From: Silvibacterium sp.
Lineage (GTDB): Bacteria; Acidobacteriota; Terriglobia; Terriglobales; Acidobacteriaceae
NCBI GenBank assembly: GCA_030037215.1
Contig: JASHRS010000276.1
Span: 1 to 41,988 of the forward strand
DNA length: 41,988 nt
Reading direction: 5' to 3'
A program made the translations under genes and the position numbers. Of this stretch, positions 33,490 to 41,763 are shown one piece after another. The notes beneath the pieces are model-generated. The model was not told the origin of the DNA. It made no database searches and saw only the letters and a program-made list of their open reading frames with translations. Each line of letters begins with the position of its first letter. Position 1 is the first letter of the stretch.

Positions 33490-34914
33490 TTAAACGAGGC
33501 GTTCGTAGAGCAAACTTGCTGCTTTTTCTCGGCGTAGTTGTTCACGAATTCTAGCCAGCGCGCCTTCGTTCGTCAAACGCTTGCGCAGCTCTTCGAGCGG
33601 CTCGCGCGTTTGCAGCGAGATGATCTGTAGCTCTCGCTCAAGTTCTTCATCCGTTACTTCAACATTTTCGGCGCCGGCGATTTTGTCGAGAATCATCGTG
33701 GCCTTGACTTCAGCCGTGGCTGAATCACGCTGCGCCTCGCGCAGACGGCCAAAGTCGAGCTTGCGCATGTCCTCCGTGCGCATGCCCTGAGCAGCCAGCG
33801 CGCGCAGACCGCGGTCAAGACGCACATCGATCTGGTTCTGGATCAGCGACTCAGGAACTGGGAACTGGAAGTGCGCAATCAGGGCATCAGTGAGCTTATT
33901 CTGCGTCTCAGCTTTGACGTTGTGCTCTTTATTGGCGGCCAGGCGCTCGCGCAGCTTCGTCTTGAAATCCTCAATGCCTTCGTAATCTCCAAGTTCCTTC
34001 GCGAACTCGTCGTTCAGCTCAGGCTGGATCTTCTTCTTGATGGCCTTCACTTCAACGTCATAAGAGACGGTCTTGCCCGCAAGCCGCTTTTCGCCAAACT
34101 CGGCGGGATAGGCAACCTCGAACTTCAGCTCCTGTCCGGGCTTTGATCCGCGCAGCGCATCGTTGAAGGCGGGCAGGGTATTCGCGCCGCCAATCTCAAT
34201 CACGACCTCGTCGCCTGTGATCGGTTTTGCCTCCTCCGCAGCCGCAGCTTCGCCTTGTATCTCACCCTTGAAGCTGATCTGGGCCCAGTCACCATCGGCA
34301 AGTGCGCGGTCTTCCGTAACCGGCTCCATGGTCGACCGCGATTCGCGCACCGACTCGAGCTCTGTGTTGAACTCCTCGTCGGTAAGCGCGTTGTCCGGCT
34401 TTTCGACTTTGATCTGCTGGTAGCCCTCAACGGAAAACTCGGGCAACACCTCGAAGGCTGCCTTGAACGAAAGCGGCTTACCGTCCTCGAGCTTCAGGTC
34501 TGTAACCTGCGGCTGCGAGATCGGATGCAGGTTCTGCTGTTCAATGGCCGTCCGGAAGTGGCCGGGAAGCACGGATTCCACCACATCCTGGCGGATGCCG
34601 TCGGCGAAACGCGAGCGGATCAGCGTCTCGGGCACTTTACCGGCGCGGAAGCCCGGAATGCGGGCCTGCTTCTGATAGCGCTTCACGACTGACCTGAAGG
34701 CTCGCGTAACCTCGTCTGCGGGAACCTCCACGCTGACCTCGCGGGTCAGAGCGGGGTTCAGCGCCGGGCCGTGCTGGTGATGCTCATGGTCGTGATCGTG
34801 GGTGTGTTCCTGATTTTCCTGAGCCTGATTTTCGGGCTGAGGATCGGTTTCGAGAGTGTCTGTCGAGCTCAACGTGAATGCCTTCCGGATAGGTTCGTCC
34901 AGGCTGGTCTGCAT
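33490..34914 (-). CDS. tig: Trigger factor, ribosome-associated chaperone, with His-rich N-terminus
   Basis: The product (474 residues from ATG 34914) has the ribosome-binding domain (REVSVEVPADEV, then RIPGFRAGKVP, the signature loop that docks at the exit tunnel). A PPIase-like domain follows around residues 200-290, then a helical C-terminal substrate-binding domain. It folds nascent chains. The part before the ribosome-binding domain is unusual: about 50 residues, acidic and Gln-rich, with seven His between 37 and 48 (HTHDHDHEHHQHG). The start is uncertain; a TTG at 34872 preceded by GGAAGG would remove 14 residues but keep the His run. It heads the tig-clpP-clpX cluster. Confidence 0.93.
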   Translation of the reverse strand: MQTSLDEPIRKAFTLSSTDTLETDPQPENQAQENQEHTHDHDHEHHQHGPALNPALTREVSVEVPADEVTRAFRSVVKRYQKQARIPGFRAGKVPETLIRSRFADGIRQDVVESVLPGHFRTAIEQQNLHPISQPQVTDLKLEDGKPLSFKAAFEVLPEFSVEGYQQIKVEKPDNALTDEEFNTELESVRESRSTMEPVTEDRALADGDWAQISFKGEIQGEAAAAEEAKPITGDEVVIEIGGANTLPAFNDALRGSKPGQELKFEVAYPAEFGEKRLAGKTVSYDVEVKAIKKKIQPELNDEFAKELGDYEGIEDFKTKLRERLAANKEHNVKAETQNKLTDALIAHFQFPVPESLIQNQIDVRLDRGLRALAAQGMRTEDMRKLDFGRLREAQRDSATAEVKATMILDKIAGAENVEVTDEELERELQIISLQTREPLEELRKRLTNEGALARIREQLRREKAASLLYERLV

Positions 34915-34967
34915 GCGTTCGGCGGGCCATGGAACAGGCGAAGAACGCAATGATGGACGTCATTTCT

Positions 34968-34996
34968 ATGGTACGAACCTTCGTCGCTTGACGCAA
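34968..34996 (-). promoter_or_regulatory. Candidate promoter of tig
   Basis: On the minus strand TTGCGT (34996-34991) and TACCAT (34973-34968) are 17 bases apart, about 55 bases before the ATG. Both boxes are weak matches, so this is a position-based suggestion. Confidence 0.22.
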
Positions 34997-35080
34997 ACGG
35001 ACTGGCCGTCCAGGCAACTGCTTCGCGTGGCCATTCCCTTTGGTCGTGGGATAGGAAGATTGCGAGGCGGGAAGCAGAAA

Positions 35081-36211
35081 TCAGTCGTTTCGCGCAATCC
35101 AGGTTTCATACCGGCCCAGAATGTACTGGTCCGTCATTCCCGCGATGTAATCGGCAACCACGCGCGGCGCGCCTTCGGCGGCAATCTCGGCCTGATCGCC
35201 TGGCGGCAGCAGCGACGGGTTGCTGACCCATGCATGGAAGAGTGTTTTCGTGACGAGCTCGGCTTCCTCATGGTCGCGCTCGAGCTCCGGCGCATTGTAA
35301 AGGTGCGCGTAGAGATACTGCTTCGCCTCCAGCCGCAGCTCTTCCATTTTGGGAGAGAACATCACCAGCCGTTCCGGCGCATTGCGCACGGCTTCAAGCG
35401 TCGACGCGCCAGCCTGCTCCACGCGGCGCGTTGTCTCAGCCAGCAGATCATCCACCAGCGCGTTCAGCATCTGCTTCAGGGCCTCGTTGAAGGCCAGCTT
35501 CGGCTGTGCAGTAGGATGCTTTGCCAACATCGGGGCATAGAATTGCTCGAACAGCCGCACGCCTGCGCGCGCTGGTTCCAGCGTGAGAATTTCCGCCTCA
35601 AAGCCGTCATCGAAGTCCGCCGTCAGGTATGCAATCTCATCCGCCAGGTCGATGATCTGCGCTTCCAGCGGCGGCCTCTTATCCAGAAAATATTCCGCCA
35701 GCTCCGGATGTTCGATTACGGAATAGTCGTGTGAATGCTTGATGATACCCTCGCGAACTGCAAGCGTTAGATTAAGTCCGCGAAACTCGGCATACCGGCT
35801 CTCGAAGTGCTCCACAATGCGCAGCGCGTGCAGGTTGTGATCAAAGCGCAGGCCATGCTCGCGCAAAGCTTCGTCCAGCGCGCGCTCGCCCGCGTGGCCA
35901 AACGGCGGATGCCCGATGTCATGTACCAGGGCGAGCGCTTCGGTCAGGTCTTCGTTCAGTCCCAGCGTGCGCGCAATCACCCGCGCGATCTGCGCAACTT
36001 CCATGGTGTGCGTCAGCCGGCTGCGAAAGTGGTCGGAGTAGCGGTGGGTGAAGACCTGCGTTTTGCCGGCAAGCCTGCGGAATGCGCGCGCGTGCAGAAT
36101 GCGCGCGCGGTCGCGCTCAAAAGGCAGCCGGTAAGGATGCGGTGGTTCAGGAAACTTGCGCTCGGTGAGCGGTCCGGTTGCGGGGACAGCACACGCAGGC
36201 GGCAGCGGCAT
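35081..36211 (-). CDS. dgt: dGTPase-like deoxyribonucleoside triphosphate triphosphohydrolase
   Basis: The 376-residue cytoplasmic HD-domain enzyme hydrolyses dNTPs to nucleoside and triphosphate, helping control dNTP pools. The metal ligands show as SRLTHTMEVAQ (His68) and ALVHDIGHPPFGHAGE (His97-Asp98), with DLADEIAYLTADFDDG giving the later Asp. The opening RARILHARAFRRLAGKTQVF is the dGTPase signature. The length fits the shorter type-2 family rather than E. coli Dgt (505 aa), so dGTP preference is not certain. Its ATG overlaps the stop of the upstream TPR gene as TGATG, so it is translationally coupled to it. Confidence 0.92.
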   Translation of the reverse strand: MPLPPACAVPATGPLTERKFPEPPHPYRLPFERDRARILHARAFRRLAGKTQVFTHRYSDHFRSRLTHTMEVAQIARVIARTLGLNEDLTEALALVHDIGHPPFGHAGERALDEALREHGLRFDHNLHALRIVEHFESRYAEFRGLNLTLAVREGIIKHSHDYSVIEHPELAEYFLDKRPPLEAQIIDLADEIAYLTADFDDGFEAEILTLEPARAGVRLFEQFYAPMLAKHPTAQPKLAFNEALKQMLNALVDDLLAETTRRVEQAGASTLEAVRNAPERLVMFSPKMEELRLEAKQYLYAHLYNAPELERDHEEAELVTKTLFHAWVSNPSLLPPGDQAEIAAEGAPRVVADYIAGMTDQYILGRYETWIARND

Positions 36212-38340
36212 CAGTTCTTGGGTGGCTGGGTGTTTGCGGCCTCTTTAGCCAGCCGGATTCTCGCGCTGTCCAACTGCTTCTGCACACGCGCCATGTCGCC
36301 GGGATCGGTATCCGCTGAAGACGTGACCGCAAATTCCTTCAGCGACTCTTCCCATTGCGCGGCTGCGAGCTTCAAACGGCCGGTTTTTTCGTACAACTCG
36401 CCTAGGTGATCGTGAACAGTAGGATCGGTCGAGTTGCGCTCAATCGCCTTGCGCAGATCGATCTCCGCCAGGTTGTAGTTCCCGAGTTTGTAATAGGCCC
36501 AGCCCAGCGAATCGAGGTAGGCGTAATTCTGCGGATCGAGCTGCACGGCCTTCTGGATCATGGCCAGCGCTTCATCGAGCTTCTGGTCGTGATCGGCCAG
36601 CATGTAACCAAGATAATTCAGCGTCATGCTGTTGTCCGGATCGATGGCAAGCGCTTTGCGAAATGCAGCTTCGGCCTTGTCATACATCTGCTGGCGGTCG
36701 TACAGCGAGCCTTCGAGGAACGCGGTATACAACTGATCGTCCTTTTTCGAAGAGAGCTGTTTCAAATGGTTCAACGCATCTGTGGCATCCTTCCACTGGC
36801 GCTGGCGTATATAGATCCGTGTGAGCGACTGATAAACGTCAAGATCAGATGGCGCACCCGTAAGCTGCGACTTCGCCAACGCAATGCCCTGGTCGACATG
36901 ACCGCTGTCGGTAAGTTGCTCGGCATACATTAACTGCAGGCTGGTATTCTTCGGATACTTCGCCGCGGCGGCCTGCGCAACCTGCGTTGCCTTGTCGTAA
37001 TCGTGTACGTCGCGGTAAGCGTCGACTTCCGACTCGTAGGCGTGCAGCTCGTAATCTCCGCCCAGTTTGGCCATCTCCTGATAGGCGGCAATCGCCTGGT
37101 CGGTTTTGTTCTGTTCGCGATAGACAATGGCCAGGCGGTCAAGGAAGACCGAGCGGTTGTTCTTCTCCTGATCGGAATACTGTCCGCTGGAGTGCTCCGA
37201 GCCGGTCGCCAGTTTCTGGAAAATCTGAACGGCATCATCGTAGTGGCCGAGCGCGTCGTCGAGCAGCCCTTCATTGAAAGAAATCTCCAGCGAGTCGGGC
37301 ACAAGCTCCTTGGCTTTCTTCAGGGTTGCCAGCGCCTCGTCGTAATTGCCCTGGCGGCGCTGGATTTCCGACAAATGCAGGTATGCTTCCGGATCGCTCG
37401 GATCGCCATCGGCGATGTCCTTGTATGCGTCCTCTGAGGCGCTCAACTGGTTGTCGGCCAGCAGATCCTTGGCCAGCGCGCGCTCCACGTCAAGGTTGTC
37501 CGGTTCCAGGTCAAGTGACTTCCTGTACGCGGCGATCGCATTCTTCAAATCTTTTTGCTGATCGTATGTCGCGCCAAGAACATATTCAGTTTTTGAGGTC
37601 TGGTTTTCCTCCGGCAGCGAGCTCAACACTTTGATGGCGCGCGCCGGGTCACCCTGAGTGGCATAAAGCCGTGCCAGGTTAAGGGCAGTCTCTTCCGAAC
37701 CGGGATCGATCTTCTGCGCAATCGCAAACTGAGCTTCTGCTTTTTGCGACTGATGCGCGAAGGAGTAAAGCTGGCCCAGCAGCAGGTGATTCTCGATGTC
37801 GTTCGGCTCCAGCTGAACGATCTTCTCGTATTCGCTGATTGCAAGCTTGAGCACGTCTCCTGCAGGCCCGCTCTGGTCGCCTTCGCTCAAGGAGCGGACG
37901 TAAATGTCTCCGAGCAGTTTGTGGGCCTCAAGGTCGTTGGGGTCTTTATCGATCTGTGCCTGCGCCGCCTCGATCGCGTCCTTTACGCGGCCGGCGCGGT
38001 AGTAAAGCTCAGCGAGCCCGTTGTTCAGGTACTTGGAGGTCGGGTCGTCGTTGAGCGCCATCTTGTACTCTTCAATGGCGCGCGTAGCGTAATCGGGACG
38101 GCCGTAGGTGTTGGCCATCTCCTCGTACTCATGGGCCAGCATGTAGTGGTAGTAGGCGTCAGAGCGATCCTGCTCCTGAGTGCCCGACGCGGACGGCGAC
38201 GGAGCATTGTTCTGCTGCGCCAGGGCCGGCACCGCGGCGACCAGCGCGGCGAGAGCGAGGGCGATAAGAGAACCGGAATAAGCGGCGCGAACAGGGGCTG
38301 CGATGCCGCAGGCTGTGAACGGGTGAAGCTTCTTGCTCAT
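36211..38340 (-). CDS. Secreted tetratricopeptide-repeat protein
   Basis: The 709-residue protein begins with a signal peptide (MSKK, hydrophobic SGSLIALALAALVAAVPALA, cut near AQQ). The rest is almost entirely TPR repeats, for example PNDLEAHKLLGDIYVR, PDNLDVERALAKDLL, and near the end SYLGYML-like TLNYLGYMLADHD and LDSLGWAYYKLGNY. A scaffold role for protein-protein contacts in the periplasm is likely; partner unknown. The late GWAYYKLG-type repeats resemble outer-membrane-associated TPR proteins such as BamD/PilF relatives, which is only a loose likeness. ATG at 38340 is chosen for the signal peptide, with AGGGG about 12 bases before. It is followed without a gap by dgt. Confidence 0.88.
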   Translation of the reverse strand: MSKKLHPFTACGIAAPVRAAYSGSLIALALAALVAAVPALAQQNNAPSPSASGTQEQDRSDAYYHYMLAHEYEEMANTYGRPDYATRAIEEYKMALNDDPTSKYLNNGLAELYYRAGRVKDAIEAAQAQIDKDPNDLEAHKLLGDIYVRSLSEGDQSGPAGDVLKLAISEYEKIVQLEPNDIENHLLLGQLYSFAHQSQKAEAQFAIAQKIDPGSEETALNLARLYATQGDPARAIKVLSSLPEENQTSKTEYVLGATYDQQKDLKNAIAAYRKSLDLEPDNLDVERALAKDLLADNQLSASEDAYKDIADGDPSDPEAYLHLSEIQRRQGNYDEALATLKKAKELVPDSLEISFNEGLLDDALGHYDDAVQIFQKLATGSEHSSGQYSDQEKNNRSVFLDRLAIVYREQNKTDQAIAAYQEMAKLGGDYELHAYESEVDAYRDVHDYDKATQVAQAAAAKYPKNTSLQLMYAEQLTDSGHVDQGIALAKSQLTGAPSDLDVYQSLTRIYIRQRQWKDATDALNHLKQLSSKKDDQLYTAFLEGSLYDRQQMYDKAEAAFRKALAIDPDNSMTLNYLGYMLADHDQKLDEALAMIQKAVQLDPQNYAYLDSLGWAYYKLGNYNLAEIDLRKAIERNSTDPTVHDHLGELYEKTGRLKLAAAQWEESLKEFAVTSSADTDPGDMARVQKQLDSARIRLAKEAANTQPPKN

Positions 38341-38411
38341 AACTATAGAAAACCCCTGCGTCCCGTTCCGGTTGCAACTCGGCTCGGCTGATTCAGGCTC
38401 GCTGCGTGCCT

Positions 38412-38469
38412 TTGCATCCACCAAAGGCTCCCAGCCATTAAGACGATTGTACCCCGGCTATGGATGCAA
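38412..38469. repeat. Nine-base inverted repeat upstream of the TPR gene
   Basis: TTGCATCCA (38412-38420) and TGGATGCAA (38461-38469) are perfect inverted copies about 40 bases apart, flanking a TACAAT-like -10 box on the minus strand (38451-38446). This could be a regulatory or looping structure; chance is not excluded. Confidence 0.3.
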
Positions 38470-38541
38470 CCCGCCTGATTAGGATTGGACTCATTCACTT
38501 TCCCGTAACCAAATGGGAGCGTCACGGCAGTCAAATTCAGG

Positions 38542-38576
38542 ATGGCGCGAAGCGCGTGTGCCTGGACAGCGAGTCC
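38542..38576. repeat. Small interspersed repeat element, copy B
   Basis: It shares CGCGAAGCGCGTGTGC (38546-38561) and the following TGGAC with copy A at 26101. It ends in the hairpin GGAC-AGCGA-GTCC directly against the purH stop codon, so it may also act on the purH 3' end. Confidence 0.5.
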
Positions 38577-40160
38577 TCAATGGCGGAAGTGCCTCATTCC
38601 GGTGAACACCATCGCAACTCCCAGCCGGTCAGCGACTGCAATCACTTCAAAGTCTTTCACCGACCCTCCGGGCTGGATGACGGCAGTCGCTCCTGCCTCG
38701 GCAACGACTTCAAGGCCATCGGGAAACGGAAAGAATGCGTCCGATGCGGCCACGCAGCCTTCAAGTGGCAGCACGGCCTTCATCGCTCCAAACCTCGCCG
38801 CATCCACGCGGCTCATCTGGCCTGCGCCAACGCCGATCGTCTGTCCGTCGCGAGCATACACAACGGCGTTGGATTTCACATGCTTGCAGACGCGCCATGC
38901 AAAAAGCAGCGCAGCCAGCTCATCGTCAGTCGGTTTTCGCGCGGTCACAACCTTTAGTTCTGCCGCGGTGACGTGCCCACGGTCGGAATCCTGCAGCAGC
39001 AACCCGCCGGATACCTGCTTGACGACATAGGGCGTCTGCGCTGGACGCACCTCGACAAGCCGCAGATTCTTCTTCGCAGCAAAACGGGTACGAGCTTCAG
39101 GCGTGAACGCAGGCGCGGCGATGGCCTCAACGAACAGCTTGGCAATCTCCTCCGCTGCAGCCCCATCCACTTCACGATTGATGCCGATCACGCCTCCGAA
39201 GGCCGAGACCGGATCGGCGGCGAGTGCCTTCTGGTAGGCTTCGAGCACATTTGCGCCCGTCGCCGCTCCGCACGGATTCGTGTGCTTGATGATGGCCACA
39301 CCCGGCGCGTCGAACTCCTGTGCAAGTTCCCAGCAGGCATCAAGATCCACGAGATTGTTAAAGCTGAGCTCCTTGCCCTGCAACTGCTTGGCCCCGGCAA
39401 TTCCTGTGCCTGAGCCGTCTGCATAAAGCGCCGCCCGCTGGTGCGGATTCTCGCCGTAGCGCAGCGACATCGCCAGCGGATATGCCAGCCGCAGCGTCTT
39501 CGGAAAATCCGCCTTCGCAGGATCGGTGAAATGCACCGGCTCCTCGGGTTGTTCCGCAGATGCGATCCGTTCCAGCGTATTGGAGATCGCCGTATCATAG
39601 GCCGCGGTCACCGCAAAAGCTTTCTGTGCCAGCCGCCAGCGCGTCTCCCGCGAAAGGCGTCCGACGTTCCCCGCCAATTCCTCGCCGAGCGCGGGGTAGT
39701 CCGCCACATCGGTCACAATCGCCACGTCTTCGAAGTTCTTCGCTGCCGACCTCACCATCGATGGACCACCGATATCGATGTTTTCGATAACTTCCTCGAA
39801 GGTCGCGTCCGGTTTCGCTGCGGTTTTCTCAAAAGCGTACAGATTCACCACGACCATATCGATCGGCTGAATGCCGTGCTTCTCGACCGCCGCTTTATGC
39901 TCGGCCTTCGACCGGACAAACAGCAGTCCGCCATGGACTTTGGGATGGAGAGTCTTGACACGCCCGTCGAGCATTTCGGGAAAGCCGGTCAGGTCGGAGA
40001 TATCGAGAACCTTGAGCCCGGCTTCGCGCAGCGTGCGCGCTGTTCCGCCGGTCGAAACCAGCTCGACGCCGTGAGCGGCAAGCTGCTGGGCAAAGGGCAC
40101 AAGCCCGGTTTTGTCGGTAACGCTCAGAAGTGCGCGCTGCACCTGTTTATAGCCGCTCAA
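38577..40160 (-). CDS. purH: Bifunctional AICAR transformylase / IMP cyclohydrolase
   Basis: The 527-residue cytoplasmic enzyme carries out the last two steps of IMP synthesis. The N-terminal cyclohydrolase is an MGS-like domain (ALLSVTDKTGL, STGGTARTLREAG, GRVKTLHPKVHGG). The C-terminal transformylase has IIKHTNPCGAATG with the Lys-His catalytic pair, YGENPHQRAALY and FPFPDGLEVVAEAGATAVIQPGGS. Length matches E. coli (529 aa). The start is TTG, supported by AGGAG six bases upstream. It is monocistronic; the stop abuts a small repeat with a hairpin. It is divergent from the rhomboid gene. Confidence 0.97.
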   Translation of the reverse strand: MSGYKQVQRALLSVTDKTGLVPFAQQLAAHGVELVSTGGTARTLREAGLKVLDISDLTGFPEMLDGRVKTLHPKVHGGLLFVRSKAEHKAAVEKHGIQPIDMVVVNLYAFEKTAAKPDATFEEVIENIDIGGPSMVRSAAKNFEDVAIVTDVADYPALGEELAGNVGRLSRETRWRLAQKAFAVTAAYDTAISNTLERIASAEQPEEPVHFTDPAKADFPKTLRLAYPLAMSLRYGENPHQRAALYADGSGTGIAGAKQLQGKELSFNNLVDLDACWELAQEFDAPGVAIIKHTNPCGAATGANVLEAYQKALAADPVSAFGGVIGINREVDGAAAEEIAKLFVEAIAAPAFTPEARTRFAAKKNLRLVEVRPAQTPYVVKQVSGGLLLQDSDRGHVTAAELKVVTARKPTDDELAALLFAWRVCKHVKSNAVVYARDGQTIGVGAGQMSRVDAARFGAMKAVLPLEGCVAASDAFFPFPDGLEVVAEAGATAVIQPGGSVKDFEVIAVADRLGVAMVFTGMRHFRH

Positions 40161-40166
40161 ACAAAG

Positions 40167-40171
40167 CTCCT
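40167..40171 (-). promoter_or_regulatory. Shine-Dalgarno site fixing the TTG start of purH
   Basis: AGGAG on the minus strand lies 6 bases before TTG at 40160, which gives the normal PurH N-terminus. No ATG is available nearby. Confidence 0.75.
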
Positions 40172-40221
40172 GTTGTTTGGAAGTTTGAAGTTGGAATTAG
40201 GAAAGTCAGGCAGTCAACAAA

Positions 40222-40227
40222 ATTATA
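40222..40227 (-). promoter_or_regulatory. Candidate -10 box of purH
   Basis: A perfect TATAAT on the minus strand lies about 62 bases before the purH start in the divergent purH-rhomboid gap. The matching -35 position (GCTTTT) is poor, so this is only a suggestion. Confidence 0.25.
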
Positions 40228-40300
40228 TTCCGGCAGTGGCCAGAAAAAGCCGTGGCCGGTTTCAAAGACAACGGCATTTACAGGTACGATAAAGAGAACT

Positions 40301-41200
40301 ATGGGCGATTTCCGGCATCAGCACAATCAAAACCACTCGGCGTTCCGCTCCGGGCCCGTCGAGCCGGAGATTTTGCCCCCGAACCAGCCTTCAGGCCGGC
40401 CTGTGACCGGCTGGTATCCACCACCAGAGCAGCAGTACGTTCCGCCGCAGCCCAGGGCCGCGCGCCGCCGTCCCGGATGGGCCTTTGCTCCTGCCACCTA
40501 TACGCTGGTCGGCATCAACTGTGCGGTATATCTCGCCATGGTGTTGAGCGGCGCTTCCTTCTGGGACCCGAACATCAATCAGCTCCTGCACTGGGGGGCG
40601 AATAACGGCACGCTGGTTTTGCAATACCACCAATGGTGGCGGCTGATTTCGGCAATGTTTGTCCACGTAGGCATCATCCATATCGCCACGAATATGTGGT
40701 GCCTGTGGAACCTCGGCCTGCTCGCCGAGCCGCTCATGGGTCCGTTCGGAGTGTTTGCTGCGTATGTCCTCACTGGTTTTGCTGGAAACCTCCTCAGCGT
40801 CGCAGTGAATCCGGGAGTTCCGGGTGGCCCGGGTTCAGTCGTCGGCGCGGGCGCTTCGGGTGCGGTCTTTGGACTTGCCGGAGTGCTGATCGTTCTGCTC
40901 GGCTCACCCCTGCTGCCGCTTCCCAAGATGGAGCTCAAGCGGCTGCGGCGCAGCGTGATTTATTTCGCGCTGATCAATCTCGGTCTCGGGCTCTACACCG
41001 CCATCGGCCCCAGCCCCATCAAGATCGACAACATGGCACACCTCGGCGGATTCCTCAGCGGGCTCGCATTAGGTGTGCCGCTGGTTCCGCAAATCGGCGC
41101 CCCTAAGCCGCTCTTTGAGCGGCGTCGCATGCTGGGCGTATGGGGAATGGCCTTTGCGCTTGTTCTGCTCGCCTTCGGTGTTCATTCCTTCTGGCGCTGA
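40301..41200 (+). CDS. Rhomboid family intramembrane serine protease
   Basis: The 299-residue inner-membrane protein has a proline-rich, probably cytosolic N-terminus of about 60 residues and then a six- to seven-span rhomboid core. WWRLISAMFVHVGIIHIATNMW carries the conserved WR and HxxxN elements. The catalytic Ser186 is in GAGASGAVFG and His247 in NMAHLGGFLSG. It cleaves membrane proteins within or near their spans; substrates unknown. ATG at 40301, preceded by AAAGAG, is taken rather than longer in-frame starts that would run back into purH. The stop codon lies in a small palindrome (TGGCGC-TGA-GCGCCA). Confidence 0.92.
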   Translation: MGDFRHQHNQNHSAFRSGPVEPEILPPNQPSGRPVTGWYPPPEQQYVPPQPRAARRRPGWAFAPATYTLVGINCAVYLAMVLSGASFWDPNINQLLHWGANNGTLVLQYHQWWRLISAMFVHVGIIHIATNMWCLWNLGLLAEPLMGPFGVFAAYVLTGFAGNLLSVAVNPGVPGGPGSVVGAGASGAVFGLAGVLIVLLGSPLLPLPKMELKRLRRSVIYFALINLGLGLYTAIGPSPIKIDNMAHLGGFLSGLALGVPLVPQIGAPKPLFERRRMLGVWGMAFALVLLAFGVHSFWR

Positions 41201-41223
41201 GCGCCATGCAACAATCGGCGGAT

Positions 41224-41571
41224 TTACCGCGCCGCAGTGGCTGCGAATTTTTTCACCATGGCCAGCAGAAGCTTGCGGTCGCTCTCGTTCAGGTTCATCG
41301 AGTAGCGCCGGATTTGATTGAGGAAGCGCAACTCATCGTCATTGAGCCGGTGCGTATCCAGCTCGCGGCCGAGTGAGTTTTCTGAGAAGAATTGGGCGAG
41401 GGGTACATCCAGTGCGTGGGCGATTTTGCTCAGCGTATCAAGAGACGGCACGGTGTGGCCGTTTTCCACTCTCGACAAATAACACCGCAGCAGACCGGTT
41501 CGCTTTTCGATATCCCCCTGAGACATTCCCTTCTGCAAACGGTAGCCCCGGATCATCATGCCAATTTTCAT
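41224..41571 (-). CDS. XRE-family helix-turn-helix transcriptional regulator
   Basis: The 115-residue protein has an N-terminal HTH_3/XRE DNA-binding domain (IRGYRLQKGMSQGDIEKRTGL, then YLSRVENGHTVPSLDTLSKIAHAL and the DVPLAQFF end). The recognition helix is around LLRCYLSRVENG. A short, mostly helical C-terminal tail follows (DRKLLLAMVKKFA) without a sensor domain. It should bind DNA as a dimer; targets and signal are unknown. ATG at 41571 is preferred, with AAGG 7 bases upstream; a GTG 15 bases earlier is possible. Two GTTACC repeats one helical turn apart lie about 90 bases upstream. Confidence 0.88.
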   Translation of the reverse strand: MKIGMMIRGYRLQKGMSQGDIEKRTGLLRCYLSRVENGHTVPSLDTLSKIAHALDVPLAQFFSENSLGRELDTHRLNDDELRFLNQIRRYSMNLNESDRKLLLAMVKKFAATAAR

Positions 41572-41657
41572 TGAGCTGCCTTTCACCTTTCAGCTGTACT
41601 TCCACCGCCTTTTGTGAATAGGTCCGACGGGTGAGGGAATGAAGTATTGGCAAAATA

Positions 41658-41674
41658 GTTACCATGCGGTTACC
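41658..41674. promoter_or_regulatory. Paired GTTACC repeats upstream of XRE gene, candidate operator
   Basis: GTTACC occurs at 41658-41663 and 41669-41674, exactly 11 bases apart, so both face one side of the helix. The position upstream of the regulator suggests autoregulation, which is inference. Confidence 0.3.
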
Positions 41675-41763
41675 TGTGGTTGCAAGTATTATTTTCGAGA
41701 GGCGTACGGCTAAGCCTTGATTATGCGTAAATTTGCACATCGCAGAGCCGGGCCGGCCAGAGA

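Noticed and set aside
41192-41206. TGGCGC-TGA-GCGCCA hairpin at the rhomboid stop
   Set aside because: The stem is only six base pairs and has no U-run, so I do not call it a terminator.
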